Shown here piece by piece: positions 1 through 6,937 of a stretch of DNA of 15,748 bases (position 1 is its first letter; the number at the start of each line of letters is the position of its first letter). The notes under the pieces were generated by a model. That model searched no databases. It saw only the letters and a list, made by a program, of their open reading frames with translations, and was not told the origin of the DNA. Origin of the DNA: Bifidobacterium breve (GTDB lineage Bacteria; Actinomycetota; Acidimicrobiia; IMCC26256; PALSA-555); contig CAMDCC010000032.1 in the NCBI GenBank assembly GCA_945889545.1, positions 1 to 15,748 on the forward strand. Direction: 5' to 3'. A program made the translations under genes and the position numbers.

Positions 1-2
1 TG

Positions 3-644
3 TTCACGGCGGCTGGCGTGGAGATCGTCGGTGACATCGCACTTGCCACCGGCGCCACCGACTACGCGCCCTACGTGTCCGAGATCGAGCGCACCGAAGC
101 CGACGCCGTGCTCCTCTCGGTCGGCGGAGACGCCGCGACGCAGCTCATCGCTGCGATGGCGCAGTTGAACTTCAAGATCCCGTTGGGTGGGGCCCCCGGA
201 ACGTTCGAGCTCGAGACGTTGCGGAAGTACAAGGCCGTCACCAAGGGAACGCTCCTCGTCGAGTCCTTCCCCTTTGCCACGAAGAACAACGCCAAGGAGT
301 TTCCAGGACTCAAGCAGTACTTCAAGGACATGAAGGCGTCGGGCGTGGAGAACCTCCAGCCGGCGAACATCGAAACGACGTCCTTCAGTCCGTGGTTCGG
401 AGTGCTCGCGTTCGTCAACGTGACGAAGGATCTCGACACGTTCACGGCGGAGACGGTCACCGAGGCACTCCAGACCGTGCAGGACGTCGACCTGCTGGGA
501 TTGACACCACCGTGGACACCGTCGACGCCAGGGTTCGGCGTCTTCACGTCGAGCTCGAACCACTTCGTCATCATCTCGAAGTTCGACGGTAAGAAGGTTG
601 TGAGCGTCAACGAGCCTGTCGACATCACCCAATACACTGGGTGA
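3..644 (+). CDS. Branched-chain amino acid-type ABC transporter substrate-binding protein (5' truncated by window edge)
   Basis: The reading frame is open from base 3, so the gene begins upstream; the GTG at 18 is probably internal. The visible 213 residues resemble the C-terminal half or more of a Peripla_BP_6 (Leu/Ile/Val-binding, LivJ/LivK-like) protein. An alternating alpha/beta core includes a segment ending ADAVLLSVGGDAATQLI, followed by FKIPLGGAPGTFE and a later SFSPWFGVLAF segment. In the family this is the extracytoplasmic, usually lipid-anchored receptor that delivers substrate to the permease. The signal peptide would lie outside the window. It is the first visible gene of a transporter operon, 43 bases before the fused permease gene. 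The substrate cannot be told from sequence: members bind branched-chain amino acids, amides, urea or aromatic acids. Because catabolic acyl-CoA genes lie nearby, an organic-acid substrate is possible but is only inference. Confidence 0.85.
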   Translation, partial: FTAAGVEIVGDIALATGATDYAPYVSEIERTEADAVLLSVGGDAATQLIAAMAQLNFKIPLGGAPGTFELETLRKYKAVTKGTLLVESFPFATKNNAKEFPGLKQYFKDMKASGVENLQPANIETTSFSPWFGVLAFVNVTKDLDTFTAETVTEALQTVQDVDLLGLTPPWTPSTPGFGVFTSSSNHFVIISKFDGKKVVSVNEPVDITQYTG

Positions 645-645
645 T
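624..645 (+). promoter_or_regulatory. Perfect 8-bp hairpin over the stop codon of the binding-protein gene
   Basis: Bases 624-631 (ATCACCCA) are exactly complementary to 638-645 (TGGGTGAT), with a 6-base loop ATACAC. The stem includes the TGA stop at 642-644. No T-run follows, so a classical intrinsic terminator is unlikely. In binding-protein-dependent transporters, hairpins in this position often stabilise the upstream mRNA or partly end transcription, so that the receptor is made in excess of the membrane parts. That role is inferred here. Confidence 0.5.
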
Positions 646-687
646 CCCAAACTGACACTGAGCACGCTTCCCTACTGAGAGGACGGC

Positions 688-3450
688 GTGGCCCGGGCGA
701 TCCAGTTCGCAATCCTCGGTCTCGGCGCGGGCGCGGCCTACACGTTGCTCGCGCAGGGCATCGTCCTGATCTATCGCGGGTCGGGGATCGTCAACTTCGC
801 GCATGGCGGCATCGCCATGTTTGCGTCGTTCTTCTGCTTCTTGACCTTGGTCGAGAAGCACGGATGGGCGGTCGAGCTCGCGATACCTGTGGCAGTGCTG
901 GTCGCCGCGTTGCTCGGGGTCGCGATCCAGAACTGCATCCTGCGGTTCATGCGCAACACCGCGCCTCTTGTGCGGTTGGTGGCAACGCTCGGCGTGCTCA
1001 TCGTGCTGCAAGGGCTCGCCGGCCAGCAGCTCTGGGATACCGAGTTCCACCCGATCGACCAGTTCCTCCCGACCCGGAACTACACCCTGCACGAGTGGTT
1101 CGGTGCGAAGGGCGAGCTCGGGCGGGTCGTCGTGCAGCAGGACCGACTCATCCTGCTCGGGATCGCGATCTTGCTCACGGTCGCGCTCTGGGCTTTCACC
1201 CGCTACACGAGGATCGGGCTCGCAATCTCTGCGAGTGCAGAGAACGAGCGGGCCGCTGCTGCGTTGGGCTGGTCGCCGAACCTCCTGGCAACGGTCACGT
1301 GGGCGATCGGTGGTGCAACCGCCGGGTTTGCCGGCATTTTGCTCGCGCCGAATGCCGGGCTGAGCCTCTCGGTGTTCACGATCGTTGTCACCGTCGCCGC
1401 ACTCGCGGTCGCACTCATGGGGGGGTTCAGCTCGTTCCCGCTCACGTTGTTGGGTGGCGTCGCGCTCGGGATCGCCGAGACCGAGGTGCTGACGTATTCG
1501 ACCGATATCTCGAACTTTCTGCACGACACGATCGGGATCGAGAACGGCGCCACCGGTCTGCAACGCGGACTTCCGTTCTTGGTGATCGTGGTCGTGCTCG
1601 TGGTACGTGGGAAGGCACTTCCGCTCCGAAGCCATGTTCTCGAGAGGCTTCCCGATCTCGGGACCGGCGTCGTGACCCGCTGGTTCCTGATCGCCGTCGT
1701 TGGCGCGCTGCTGCTCTTGAACAACCTCTCCTTCAACGAGCGATGGGCGACATCGCTGTTCACCTCGATCATCGTCGGCGTGTTCATCCTCTCGATGGTG
1801 GTGCTCACTGGTTACGCGGGTCAGCTCTCTCTCGCGCAGTATGCGGTGGGGGGACTCGGAGGGCTGTTCGCGTCGCGTCTCGTCGCCGACGAGCACTGGC
1901 CGGCCGAGCTCGCCTTCCTCGCCGGCACGCTGTTCGCCATCGTCGCTGGTGTGATCTTCGCGATCCCGGCGCTCCGGACCCGCGGTGTGAACCTCGCCGT
2001 CGTCACGCTCGGGTTGGGCTTTGCGGTCCAGAACATGGTCTTCGCCAACCCGTACTTCACCGGCGACTATGGGTCCGTTACCACCATCGGGAACATCAAG
2101 GTGTTCGGCTGGGACGTCAGCTCAGCGGAGCATCCACACCGCTATCTCGTGGTATGCCTCGGCGTCTTCGTGGTTGCGGCGTTGATGGTCGCGAACCTTC
2201 GGCGCTCGGGCTCGGGGCGCAGGCTGATCGCGGTGCGCAACAACGAGCGCGCGGCGGCGTCGCTCGGCATCAGTGTGTTCGGCGCCAAGATCTACGCGTT
2301 CGCCGTCGGGGCCGCGATCGCTTCGTTCGCCGGTGTTCTGTTGGCGTTCAAGGACACGACAGTTGTCTACGACCGGTTCCAACCGTTCCAGTCGATCAAC
2401 GCGGTCGGCAATGCGGTTGCCGGCGGGATCGGCTGGGTGCTGGGCTCGGTGTTCGGTGGGAACTTCGCGGAAGGCGGCTTCGGCTCGATCGTGCTCGACT
2501 GGGTCGATCTCGGCCCGTGGCTCGTCGCGCTTGGCGGGGTCTTCCTGATCCTGATCATCATGTTCAACCCCAATGGCATGGCCAGCGTGGTCCTGAACGA
2601 CGAGCGCGGGCTCGGCAGGCTTCGGGTGCGGTTGCGCCGCAAGCCCCACCGGGAAGAGCTGCCCGAGGTCGAGATCCAGTCGGTGGCGCCCGCCACCCTC
2701 GAGATCCACGACCTCACCGTTCGGTTCGGTGCGGTGGTCGCGCTCGACGCCGTGAGCTTCCGCGTCGGGCCCGGTGAGGTGGTCGGCCTCATCGGTCCGA
2801 ACGGTGCGGGCAAGACCACGGTCGTCGACGCAGTCACGGGCTTCATCAAGCCGAGCGCCGGTCAGGTGACGCTCGACGGCACGCCGATGGTCGGGCGGTC
2901 GTGGAGTCCTGCCCGACGCGCGCGTGCCGGGGTTCGCCGGTCTTTCCAATCACTCGAGTTGTTCGAAGACATCTCCGTTGCCGAGAACCTGCACGCGGGG
3001 GCGGGCGAGTACACGAGGTTCTCCGGTCTGCGCGACCTGTTCTGGCCTGGTCACCACCCGCTTCCCCCCACTGCGGTGAGCAGCGTTCGGGAGTTCGCGC
3101 TCGAGGACGATCTCGATCGCCTCCCGGGCGAGCTGCCCTACGGGCGCCGCCGCCTCGTCGGTATCGCGCGTGCCGTCGCGTCCGCACCGTCAGTGTTGTT
3201 GCTCGACGAACCCGCCTCCGGCCTCGACGAGAACGAGACGACCGAGCTCGGCACTCTCGTGCGCCGGCTCGCGCACGAACGGGGGATGGCCGTGCTCCTC
3301 ATCGAGCACGACGTGAACCTCGTGCTCGGGATCTGCGACCGGATCGTGGTGCTCGACTTCGGCCACAAGATCGCCGAGGGAACACCGTCCGAAGTTCGTA
3401 ACCACGCCGCCGTGATCGCGGCGTATCTCGGTGAAGAGGTTCCGGCGTGA
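688..3450 (+). CDS. Fused Liv-type ABC transporter: permease LivH - permease LivM - ATPase LivG in one chain
   Basis: This 920-residue protein forms the membrane channel and one ATPase of a branched-chain amino acid-type importer. Residues 1 to about 306 are LivH-like and hydrophobic, with an early VNFAHGG segment. Residues about 325-640 are LivM-like, with the GYAGQLSLAQ motif at 375-384. A basic and acidic linker follows, and the ATPase starts near 670. ATPase motifs are Walker A GPNGAGKT (703-710), Q-loop Q754, signature-like LPYGRRR (816-822), Walker B ending D840 with E841, and switch H874, so it looks catalytically intact. These three parts are usually separate proteins of about 300, 320 and 255 residues. 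The GTG start at 688 has GAGAGGA at 677-683. The 3' end overlaps livF by four bases (GTGA), showing translational coupling. No frameshift or stop lies at the domain joints, so the fusion appears real. Confidence 0.93.
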   Translation: MARAIQFAILGLGAGAAYTLLAQGIVLIYRGSGIVNFAHGGIAMFASFFCFLTLVEKHGWAVELAIPVAVLVAALLGVAIQNCILRFMRNTAPLVRLVATLGVLIVLQGLAGQQLWDTEFHPIDQFLPTRNYTLHEWFGAKGELGRVVVQQDRLILLGIAILLTVALWAFTRYTRIGLAISASAENERAAAALGWSPNLLATVTWAIGGATAGFAGILLAPNAGLSLSVFTIVVTVAALAVALMGGFSSFPLTLLGGVALGIAETEVLTYSTDISNFLHDTIGIENGATGLQRGLPFLVIVVVLVVRGKALPLRSHVLERLPDLGTGVVTRWFLIAVVGALLLLNNLSFNERWATSLFTSIIVGVFILSMVVLTGYAGQLSLAQYAVGGLGGLFASRLVADEHWPAELAFLAGTLFAIVAGVIFAIPALRTRGVNLAVVTLGLGFAVQNMVFANPYFTGDYGSVTTIGNIKVFGWDVSSAEHPHRYLVVCLGVFVVAALMVANLRRSGSGRRLIAVRNNERAAASLGISVFGAKIYAFAVGAAIASFAGVLLAFKDTTVVYDRFQPFQSINAVGNAVAGGIGWVLGSVFGGNFAEGGFGSIVLDWVDLGPWLVALGGVFLILIIMFNPNGMASVVLNDERGLGRLRVRLRRKPHREELPEVEIQSVAPATLEIHDLTVRFGAVVALDAVSFRVGPGEVVGLIGPNGAGKTTVVDAVTGFIKPSAGQVTLDGTPMVGRSWSPARRARAGVRRSFQSLELFEDISVAENLHAGAGEYTRFSGLRDLFWPGHHPLPPTAVSSVREFALEDDLDRLPGELPYGRRRLVGIARAVASAPSVLLLDEPASGLDENETTELGTLVRRLAHERGMAVLLIEHDVNLVLGICDRIVVLDFGHKIAEGTPSEVRNHAAVIAAYLGEEVPA

Positions 3451-4187
3451 ACGCGCCCAGCTCGCTGCTCGAGTGCCGCGGCCTGGCTGCCGGTTACGGT
3501 GGCATGGCGGTCGTGCGTGACGTCGATCTCCACGTAAGGGCTGGCGAGGTCGTCGCGTTGATCGGGCCGAACGGCGCCGGGAAGACGACCACCTTGCTCA
3601 CGCTCGCAGGCGAGCTCCCGCCGATCGCCGGCGAGGTACTCATGCACGGTGTCGAAACGAAGGTACCGCTGTTCCGGCGTGCGCAGCGCGGGATGGGATT
3701 CGTCACCGAAGAGCGATCGGTGTTCATGCGGCTCACCGCGGCCGAGAACCTCCGAGTCGCCGGCGTCGCGCCTCTCGACGCGGAAGCCTTGTTTCCGGAG
3801 CTCACGCCGCTCATGCAACGTAGCGCCGGGCTCTTGTCAGGCGGGGAGCAACAGATGCTGACGTTGGCTCGAGCGCTGGCTCGCAAGCCGGCGTTGCTGC
3901 TTGCCGATGAGCTCTCCCTCGGCCTCGCGCCTCTGCTGGTGAAGCGCCTGCTCGAAACCGTGCGTCGTGTCGCAACCGAGCAGTCGACCGGCGTGCTCCT
4001 GGTCGAGCAGCACGTCCGTCAAGCGCTGGCAATCGCCGATCGTGTGTACGTGATGCAGCGGGGCCACATCGTCATCTCCGGCACCGTCGACGAGGTACGT
4101 GGTCGGCTCGACGAGATCGAGGCCACCTATCTCTCCGACGCCGCCGCCCTGACTGAGGGGCCAGCACCCAAGCCAGAAGCGCGCTAG
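3447..4187 (+). CDS. livF: Branched-chain amino acid-type ABC transporter ATP-binding protein LivF
   Basis: This 246-residue cytoplasmic ATPase is the usual partner of LivG in Liv/HAAT importers, and the family is normally about 235-240 residues. Walker A GPNGAGKT lies at 40-47 and the signature LSGGEQQ at 130-136. Walker B ends at D154 with catalytic E155, and the switch histidine is H189 in LLVEQH. The LivF-specific stretch SLGLAP follows Walker B, which separates it from LivG. The usual DEP after Walker B reads DEL here; the Asp and Glu are kept, so activity need not be affected. The GTG start at 3447 overlaps the stop of the fused permease gene in GTGA, so translation is coupled and no separate promoter is expected. 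It would heterodimerise with the ATPase domain that is tethered to the permeases, an unusual arrangement because only one of the two ATPases is fused. Confidence 0.93.
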   Translation: MNAPSSLLECRGLAAGYGGMAVVRDVDLHVRAGEVVALIGPNGAGKTTTLLTLAGELPPIAGEVLMHGVETKVPLFRRAQRGMGFVTEERSVFMRLTAAENLRVAGVAPLDAEALFPELTPLMQRSAGLLSGGEQQMLTLARALARKPALLLADELSLGLAPLLVKRLLETVRRVATEQSTGVLLVEQHVRQALAIADRVYVMQRGHIVISGTVDEVRGRLDEIEATYLSDAAALTEGPAPKPEAR

Positions 4188-4261
4188 ATCGAGGTAGTCC
4201 GACTCCTTGTGACGTTGAGAGACCACGTACCAGTCGCCGCGGGCTCGCCGTCAGTTCGGCC

Positions 4262-4507
4262 TCAGGCGACCGTGGCGAGCAGCTGGCGGGCGGCGGGGTC
4301 GTCCTCGTTGAGCTGTTGGAAGTGGACCTGGCCGTCAGCATCCACCGCCGTCACGCGGACGACCGACCAGTAGCGAGGGGTTCCCGCGACGAGGACCGAT
4401 CCGACATGGACCTGCGAAGGGTCGGAGGCGTTGTCGAGGAGGGCCCAGTTCTCACCGTTGTCATCCTCGGCGTTGAGGTCGCTCCGAAGATCGATCGGAG
4501 GTGTCAC
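4262..4507 (-). CDS. Small hypothetical protein (81 aa)
   Basis: I do not recognise this protein. The - strand frame starts with GTG at 4507 and stops with TGA at 4262. It is supported by a strong Shine-Dalgarno sequence, AAGGAGG, six bases before the GTG. The product is acidic, has no obvious membrane segment or signal peptide, and reads like a small globular beta-rich protein: GSVLVAGTPRYWSVVRVTAV, then a polar QLNEDDPAARQ tail. It lies tail-to-tail with livF, 74 bases apart, and is divergent from the LysM gene, with 196 bases between the two starts. Nothing in it suggests a link to the transporter. Existence of the gene is fairly secure because of the ribosome binding site; its function is unknown. 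Confidence 0.6.
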   Translation of the reverse strand: MTPPIDLRSDLNAEDDNGENWALLDNASDPSQVHVGSVLVAGTPRYWSVVRVTAVDADGQVHFQQLNEDDPAARQLLATVA

Positions 4508-4703
4508 GACGGGCCTCCTTCGACTCGCACAGGGTTCTGCACCACTCGATGCTCACACCCAAGGATACGCCGCACGAGCTCGTCGAGGTCGTCGTGGACG
4601 ATGTCGTAGTGCGGCGCCTGATTGCTGATCTTCGACGACTTCGACTGATGCGAACCATCCCCAAGAACCTCATCGGAGTCTCCAGGAGCGCGACGATGAG
4701 TGC
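4508..4703. other. Divergent intergenic region between the small hypothetical and the LysM gene
   Basis: This 196-base stretch should hold promoters for both divergent genes. The ribosome binding site of the - strand gene occupies its left end, and an AGGAG near 4683-4687 lies before the LysM start. I see no clear -35/-10 pair or operator palindrome. A + frame ATG at 4549 is open to 4800 but runs into the LysM gene in another frame and has no ribosome binding site, so it was not called. Confidence 0.4.
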
Positions 4704-5318
4704 ATGCGGGCCCAGGGGACGCGCTCGCGGCAACGGCATCCGACGGCGATCGTCGTCGGGCTGCTGGCCGCCTTCCTCATCGCAACACCGGTTGCGCTGA
4801 TCGGCTTGAGCGGCGACGACAAGAGCAGCAAGAACGCCAAGCCGGTTGTCGCGACCACAACATTGCCGACCGTCACCACCACGACGCTCGGCGTGACGCG
4901 CTACACCGTCCAGCCGGGTGACGTGCTCGTCGCCATTGCTGAGCGCTTCGGGATTCCCGTGGATGTGATCCTTGACTTCAACGACCTCGTCGACGCCGAC
5001 ACGCTGGTTGCCGGGCAAGTGCTGAAGATCCCGCCACCGCGAGTTCCCGTCCTCGTGGTGAGGCCTGCAACGATTCCCGTGAATGGCAGCGTGACGATCA
5101 GGCTCACGGGCGCGCAGCGGGGCGAGCAAGTGACGTTCGAGATCGACTCACCGACCACGCAGTTCGTCGGACAGTCGCACCACGCGACGCAGGGTGGCAA
5201 GGTGATCACCTCGTATCAGCTGGCACCCGACGATGTTCCCGGTATATACACGGTCATCGCGAGAGGCGATCAGAACACCGTCGTCCAAACCACTTTCGTC
5301 GTCGAAACAACCACATAG
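4704..5318 (+). CDS. Membrane-anchored LysM domain protein
   Basis: The 204-residue product has a short basic N-terminus, then a hydrophobic membrane segment at about 14-35, with most of the protein likely outside the cytoplasm. A Thr-rich linker follows at 50-62. A LysM domain spans about 66-110, shown by the start RYTVQPGDVLVAIAERFGI, the central ILDFNDLVDADTL, and the end GQVLKIPPP. LysM domains bind N-acetylglucosamine in peptidoglycan, so a cell-wall role is expected. The C-terminal part (about 118-203) is beta-rich, like an immunoglobulin-type fold, and ends in a Thr tail; no enzyme motif is visible. The ATG at 4704 is the only start codon in this frame after the stop at 4626. An AGGAG lies 16 bases upstream, rather far. 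It may be a wall-sensing or scaffolding protein. There is no visible link to its neighbours. Confidence 0.8.
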   Translation: MRAQGTRSRQRHPTAIVVGLLAAFLIATPVALIGLSGDDKSSKNAKPVVATTTLPTVTTTTLGVTRYTVQPGDVLVAIAERFGIPVDVILDFNDLVDADTLVAGQVLKIPPPRVPVLVVRPATIPVNGSVTIRLTGAQRGEQVTFEIDSPTTQFVGQSHHATQGGKVITSYQLAPDDVPGIYTVIARGDQNTVVQTTFVVETTT

Positions 5319-5448
5319 GCCCCACGATCGCGGCTCGTCAGGGTTTGCTCGTTGTACTTGCTGCGTTCGCCTTCTCGGTCATCAATGTTCATTCGGGCAT
5401 CGCACGATGATTCCGACAGCCACGGTGGTGGCGGATGGAAGGTGCGAT

Positions 5449-5640
5449 GTGGTGGTGACCTGGTTCTTGCTAGCGGCCTTGTTCGCGATGGTGGTGATCC
5501 TCTCGCGGTCGACGGAGCGCGCGATCGGTGCTGATCGTGCACTCGTGCGTTCGATCCTGCACGGGGATCGTTCGGTGCATCAGCCGGGAGCACACGAGCG
5601 CGGACGGTGCTCCCTCTCGTGCGATCGCCCGATGGGGTAG
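5449..5640 (+). CDS. Possible small membrane protein (63 aa)
   Basis: This is a tentative call. A GTG at 5449 is preceded by GGAAGG at 5437-5442, six bases away, and the frame runs to TAG at 5638-5640. The product would begin with a hydrophobic segment, VVTWFLLAALFAMVVIL, at residues 2-18, followed by a basic, polar tail, as in a single-pass small membrane protein. Upstream in-frame starts exist (ATG 5407), and GTG 5452 and 5455 are also possible. Against it, the tail looks low in protein character and the gene ends three bases before a tandem repeat. The alternative is that the 449 bases between the LysM and acyl-CoA dehydrogenase genes are non-coding. Confidence 0.35.
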   Translation: MVVTWFLLAALFAMVVILSRSTERAIGADRALVRSILHGDRSVHQPGAHERGRCSLSCDRPMG

Positions 5641-5642
5641 CG

Positions 5643-5683
5643 GCGCCCTGCGCCCTGCGCCCTGCGCCCTGCGCCCTGCGCCC
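5643..5683. repeat. Tandem heptanucleotide repeat (GCGCCCT)n
   Basis: Five exact copies of GCGCCCT run from 5643 to 5677, followed by a sixth copy that matches in six of seven bases (5678-5683). The repeat lies in the non-coding stretch before the acyl-CoA dehydrogenase, 24 bases upstream of an operator-like palindrome. Seven is not a multiple of three, and short tandem arrays of this kind can change copy number by replication slippage. It may therefore alter promoter spacing, though no such effect is shown. Confidence 0.9.
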
Positions 5684-5707
5684 GGGGGACGGGGATCGTG
5701 GCGAGTG

Positions 5708-5725
5708 TTGGAACGGTCGGTCCAA
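5708..5725. promoter_or_regulatory. Operator-like palindrome upstream of acyl-CoA dehydrogenase (TetR-type site A)
   Basis: The 18 bases TTGGAACGGTCGGTCCAA form an imperfect palindrome in which seven of nine pairs are complementary. They match the site at 8913-8930 in 14 of 18 positions. A -10-like TAGGCT (5726-5731) directly follows, so a bound repressor would block the promoter of the acyl-CoA dehydrogenase gene 43 bases downstream. Binding by the TetR protein encoded at 14789 is inferred from the shared motif. Confidence 0.55.
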
Positions 5726-5767
5726 TAGGCTCGGGCTCCAAGAGGATCAGGCCCAAAGGATCAGTCT

Positions 5768-6928
5768 GTGGACTTCTCGCTCACCGAGTCGGAACGCGAT
5801 CTGGTGAACCTCTGCCGCGAGTTTGCGCAGAAGGAGATCGCGCCGCGCGCGCCGCTCGCGTGGGACGAGGCGCGGTGCCCAACCGACCTGCTCCGCGAGA
5901 TGGGCGCATTGGGCCTGCTCGGCATGTTGATCCCCGAGCAATGGGGCGGTATCGGCATGTCGACCGTCGGGTTCGTCGCCGCGATGGAGCAGATCGGCCT
6001 CGCCGACCAGTCGGTGGCCGCGGCATTGCAGGCGCACGTGACCATTGGCTCGTTGCCGCTCTACCTCTTCGGCAACGACGCGCAGCGTGAGCGCTGGCTG
6101 AGACCCCTGGCCGAAGGGCGCGCACTTGGCGCGTTTGGCCTGACCGAGCCCGATGCGGGCTCGGACGCGCGCGGCATTCGCACGCTCGCCGTGCGCCGCG
6201 ACGGCGGCTGGCTGATCCACGGACAGAAGGCGTTCTTCTCCAATGCCGGCACCGACATGTCGTTCGGGGTGACGCTTCTTGCCCGTACCGAGTCGGACAC
6301 CGAAGGCGAAGAGCGAGAGGGATCGACGTTCGCGACGTTCGTCGTGGAGAAGGACACGCCCGGATTCACCATGGGCCCAAAGATGCGCGGCATCGGGTGG
6401 CGCGGTCTCGACACTCGCGAGCTCTTCTTCGAAGATGTCTTTGTCGCCGACGACCACCTTGTCGGCGATCCGGCGATGGGATTGGGCCAGTTCCTGAGCA
6501 CGCTCGAAGTCGGGCGCATCTCGATCGCGGCGTTGTCGCTCAGCCTGACGCAGGCCGTGCTCGACATGGCGACGGAGTACGCGCAACAACGCGTGCAGTT
6601 CGGTCAGCCGATCTCGAAGTTCCAGGCGATCCAGTTCAAATTGGCAGACATCGCGACCGAGCTCGAAGCGGCACGGTGGCTCACGTATCGCGCTGCGTAC
6701 CTGCGCGACATCGGTGAGCCGTTCCTCAAGGAAGCTTCGATGGCGAAGCTGAAGGCCAGTCGGGTTGCGGTATCGGCAGCATCGGAGGCCGTGCAGATTC
6801 ACGGCGGTATCGGCTACATGCTGGAGTCACCGGTGGCGCGCTTCTACTGCGATGCGAAGGTGCTCGAGATCGGCGAAGGCACCAACGAGATCCAGCACGT
6901 GGTGATCGCGCGCACGTTGGGCTGCTGA
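5768..6928 (+). CDS. Acyl-CoA dehydrogenase
   Basis: The 386-residue length is standard for the family, which oxidises acyl-CoA to trans-2-enoyl-CoA with FAD and passes electrons to ETF. The N-terminal helical domain begins DFSLTESERDL. The FAD-binding signature GLTEPDAGSD ends with TEPDAGSD at 126-133. The C-terminal domain has RVQFGQPISKFQAIQFKLAD, and the catalytic base is E370 in the motif IGEGTNEIQ. All key residues are present. Chain-length preference cannot be read from sequence. The GTG start at 5768 has AAAGGA seven bases upstream. The gene is monocistronic and convergent with the E1 gene, with a gap of only nine bases. An operator-like palindrome (5708-5725) lies in its promoter region, so repression by a TetR protein that responds to an acyl-CoA is plausible. 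Confidence 0.93.
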   Translation: MDFSLTESERDLVNLCREFAQKEIAPRAPLAWDEARCPTDLLREMGALGLLGMLIPEQWGGIGMSTVGFVAAMEQIGLADQSVAAALQAHVTIGSLPLYLFGNDAQRERWLRPLAEGRALGAFGLTEPDAGSDARGIRTLAVRRDGGWLIHGQKAFFSNAGTDMSFGVTLLARTESDTEGEEREGSTFATFVVEKDTPGFTMGPKMRGIGWRGLDTRELFFEDVFVADDHLVGDPAMGLGQFLSTLEVGRISIAALSLSLTQAVLDMATEYAQQRVQFGQPISKFQAIQFKLADIATELEAARWLTYRAAYLRDIGEPFLKEASMAKLKASRVAVSAASEAVQIHGGIGYMLESPVARFYCDAKVLEIGEGTNEIQHVVIARTLGC

Positions 6929-6937
6929 TCCCGATTG

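Noticed and set aside
625..1896. 423-residue - strand open frame opposite the permease part
   Set aside because: Highly charged composition (Arg, Glu, Asp, His) with no motif; typical complementary-strand shadow in GC-rich DNA.
864..2777. 637-residue + frame overlapping the fused permease
   Set aside because: Arg-rich out-of-frame shadow; the permease-ATPase frame has clear motifs throughout.
4362..4372. ACCGACCAGTA, matching the core of the operator motif
   Set aside because: It lies inside the 81-residue coding region, lacks the flanking TTGT/ACAA arms, and is far from a start; treated as a chance match.
4549..4800. 83-codon + frame in the region before the LysM gene
   Set aside because: The first part looks somewhat protein-like, but there is no ribosome binding site and it runs 97 bases into the LysM gene in another frame with Arg/Ser-rich translation.
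5643..5683. CRISPR-like array
   Set aside because: The units are seven bases, contiguous and without spacers; it is a simple tandem repeat.
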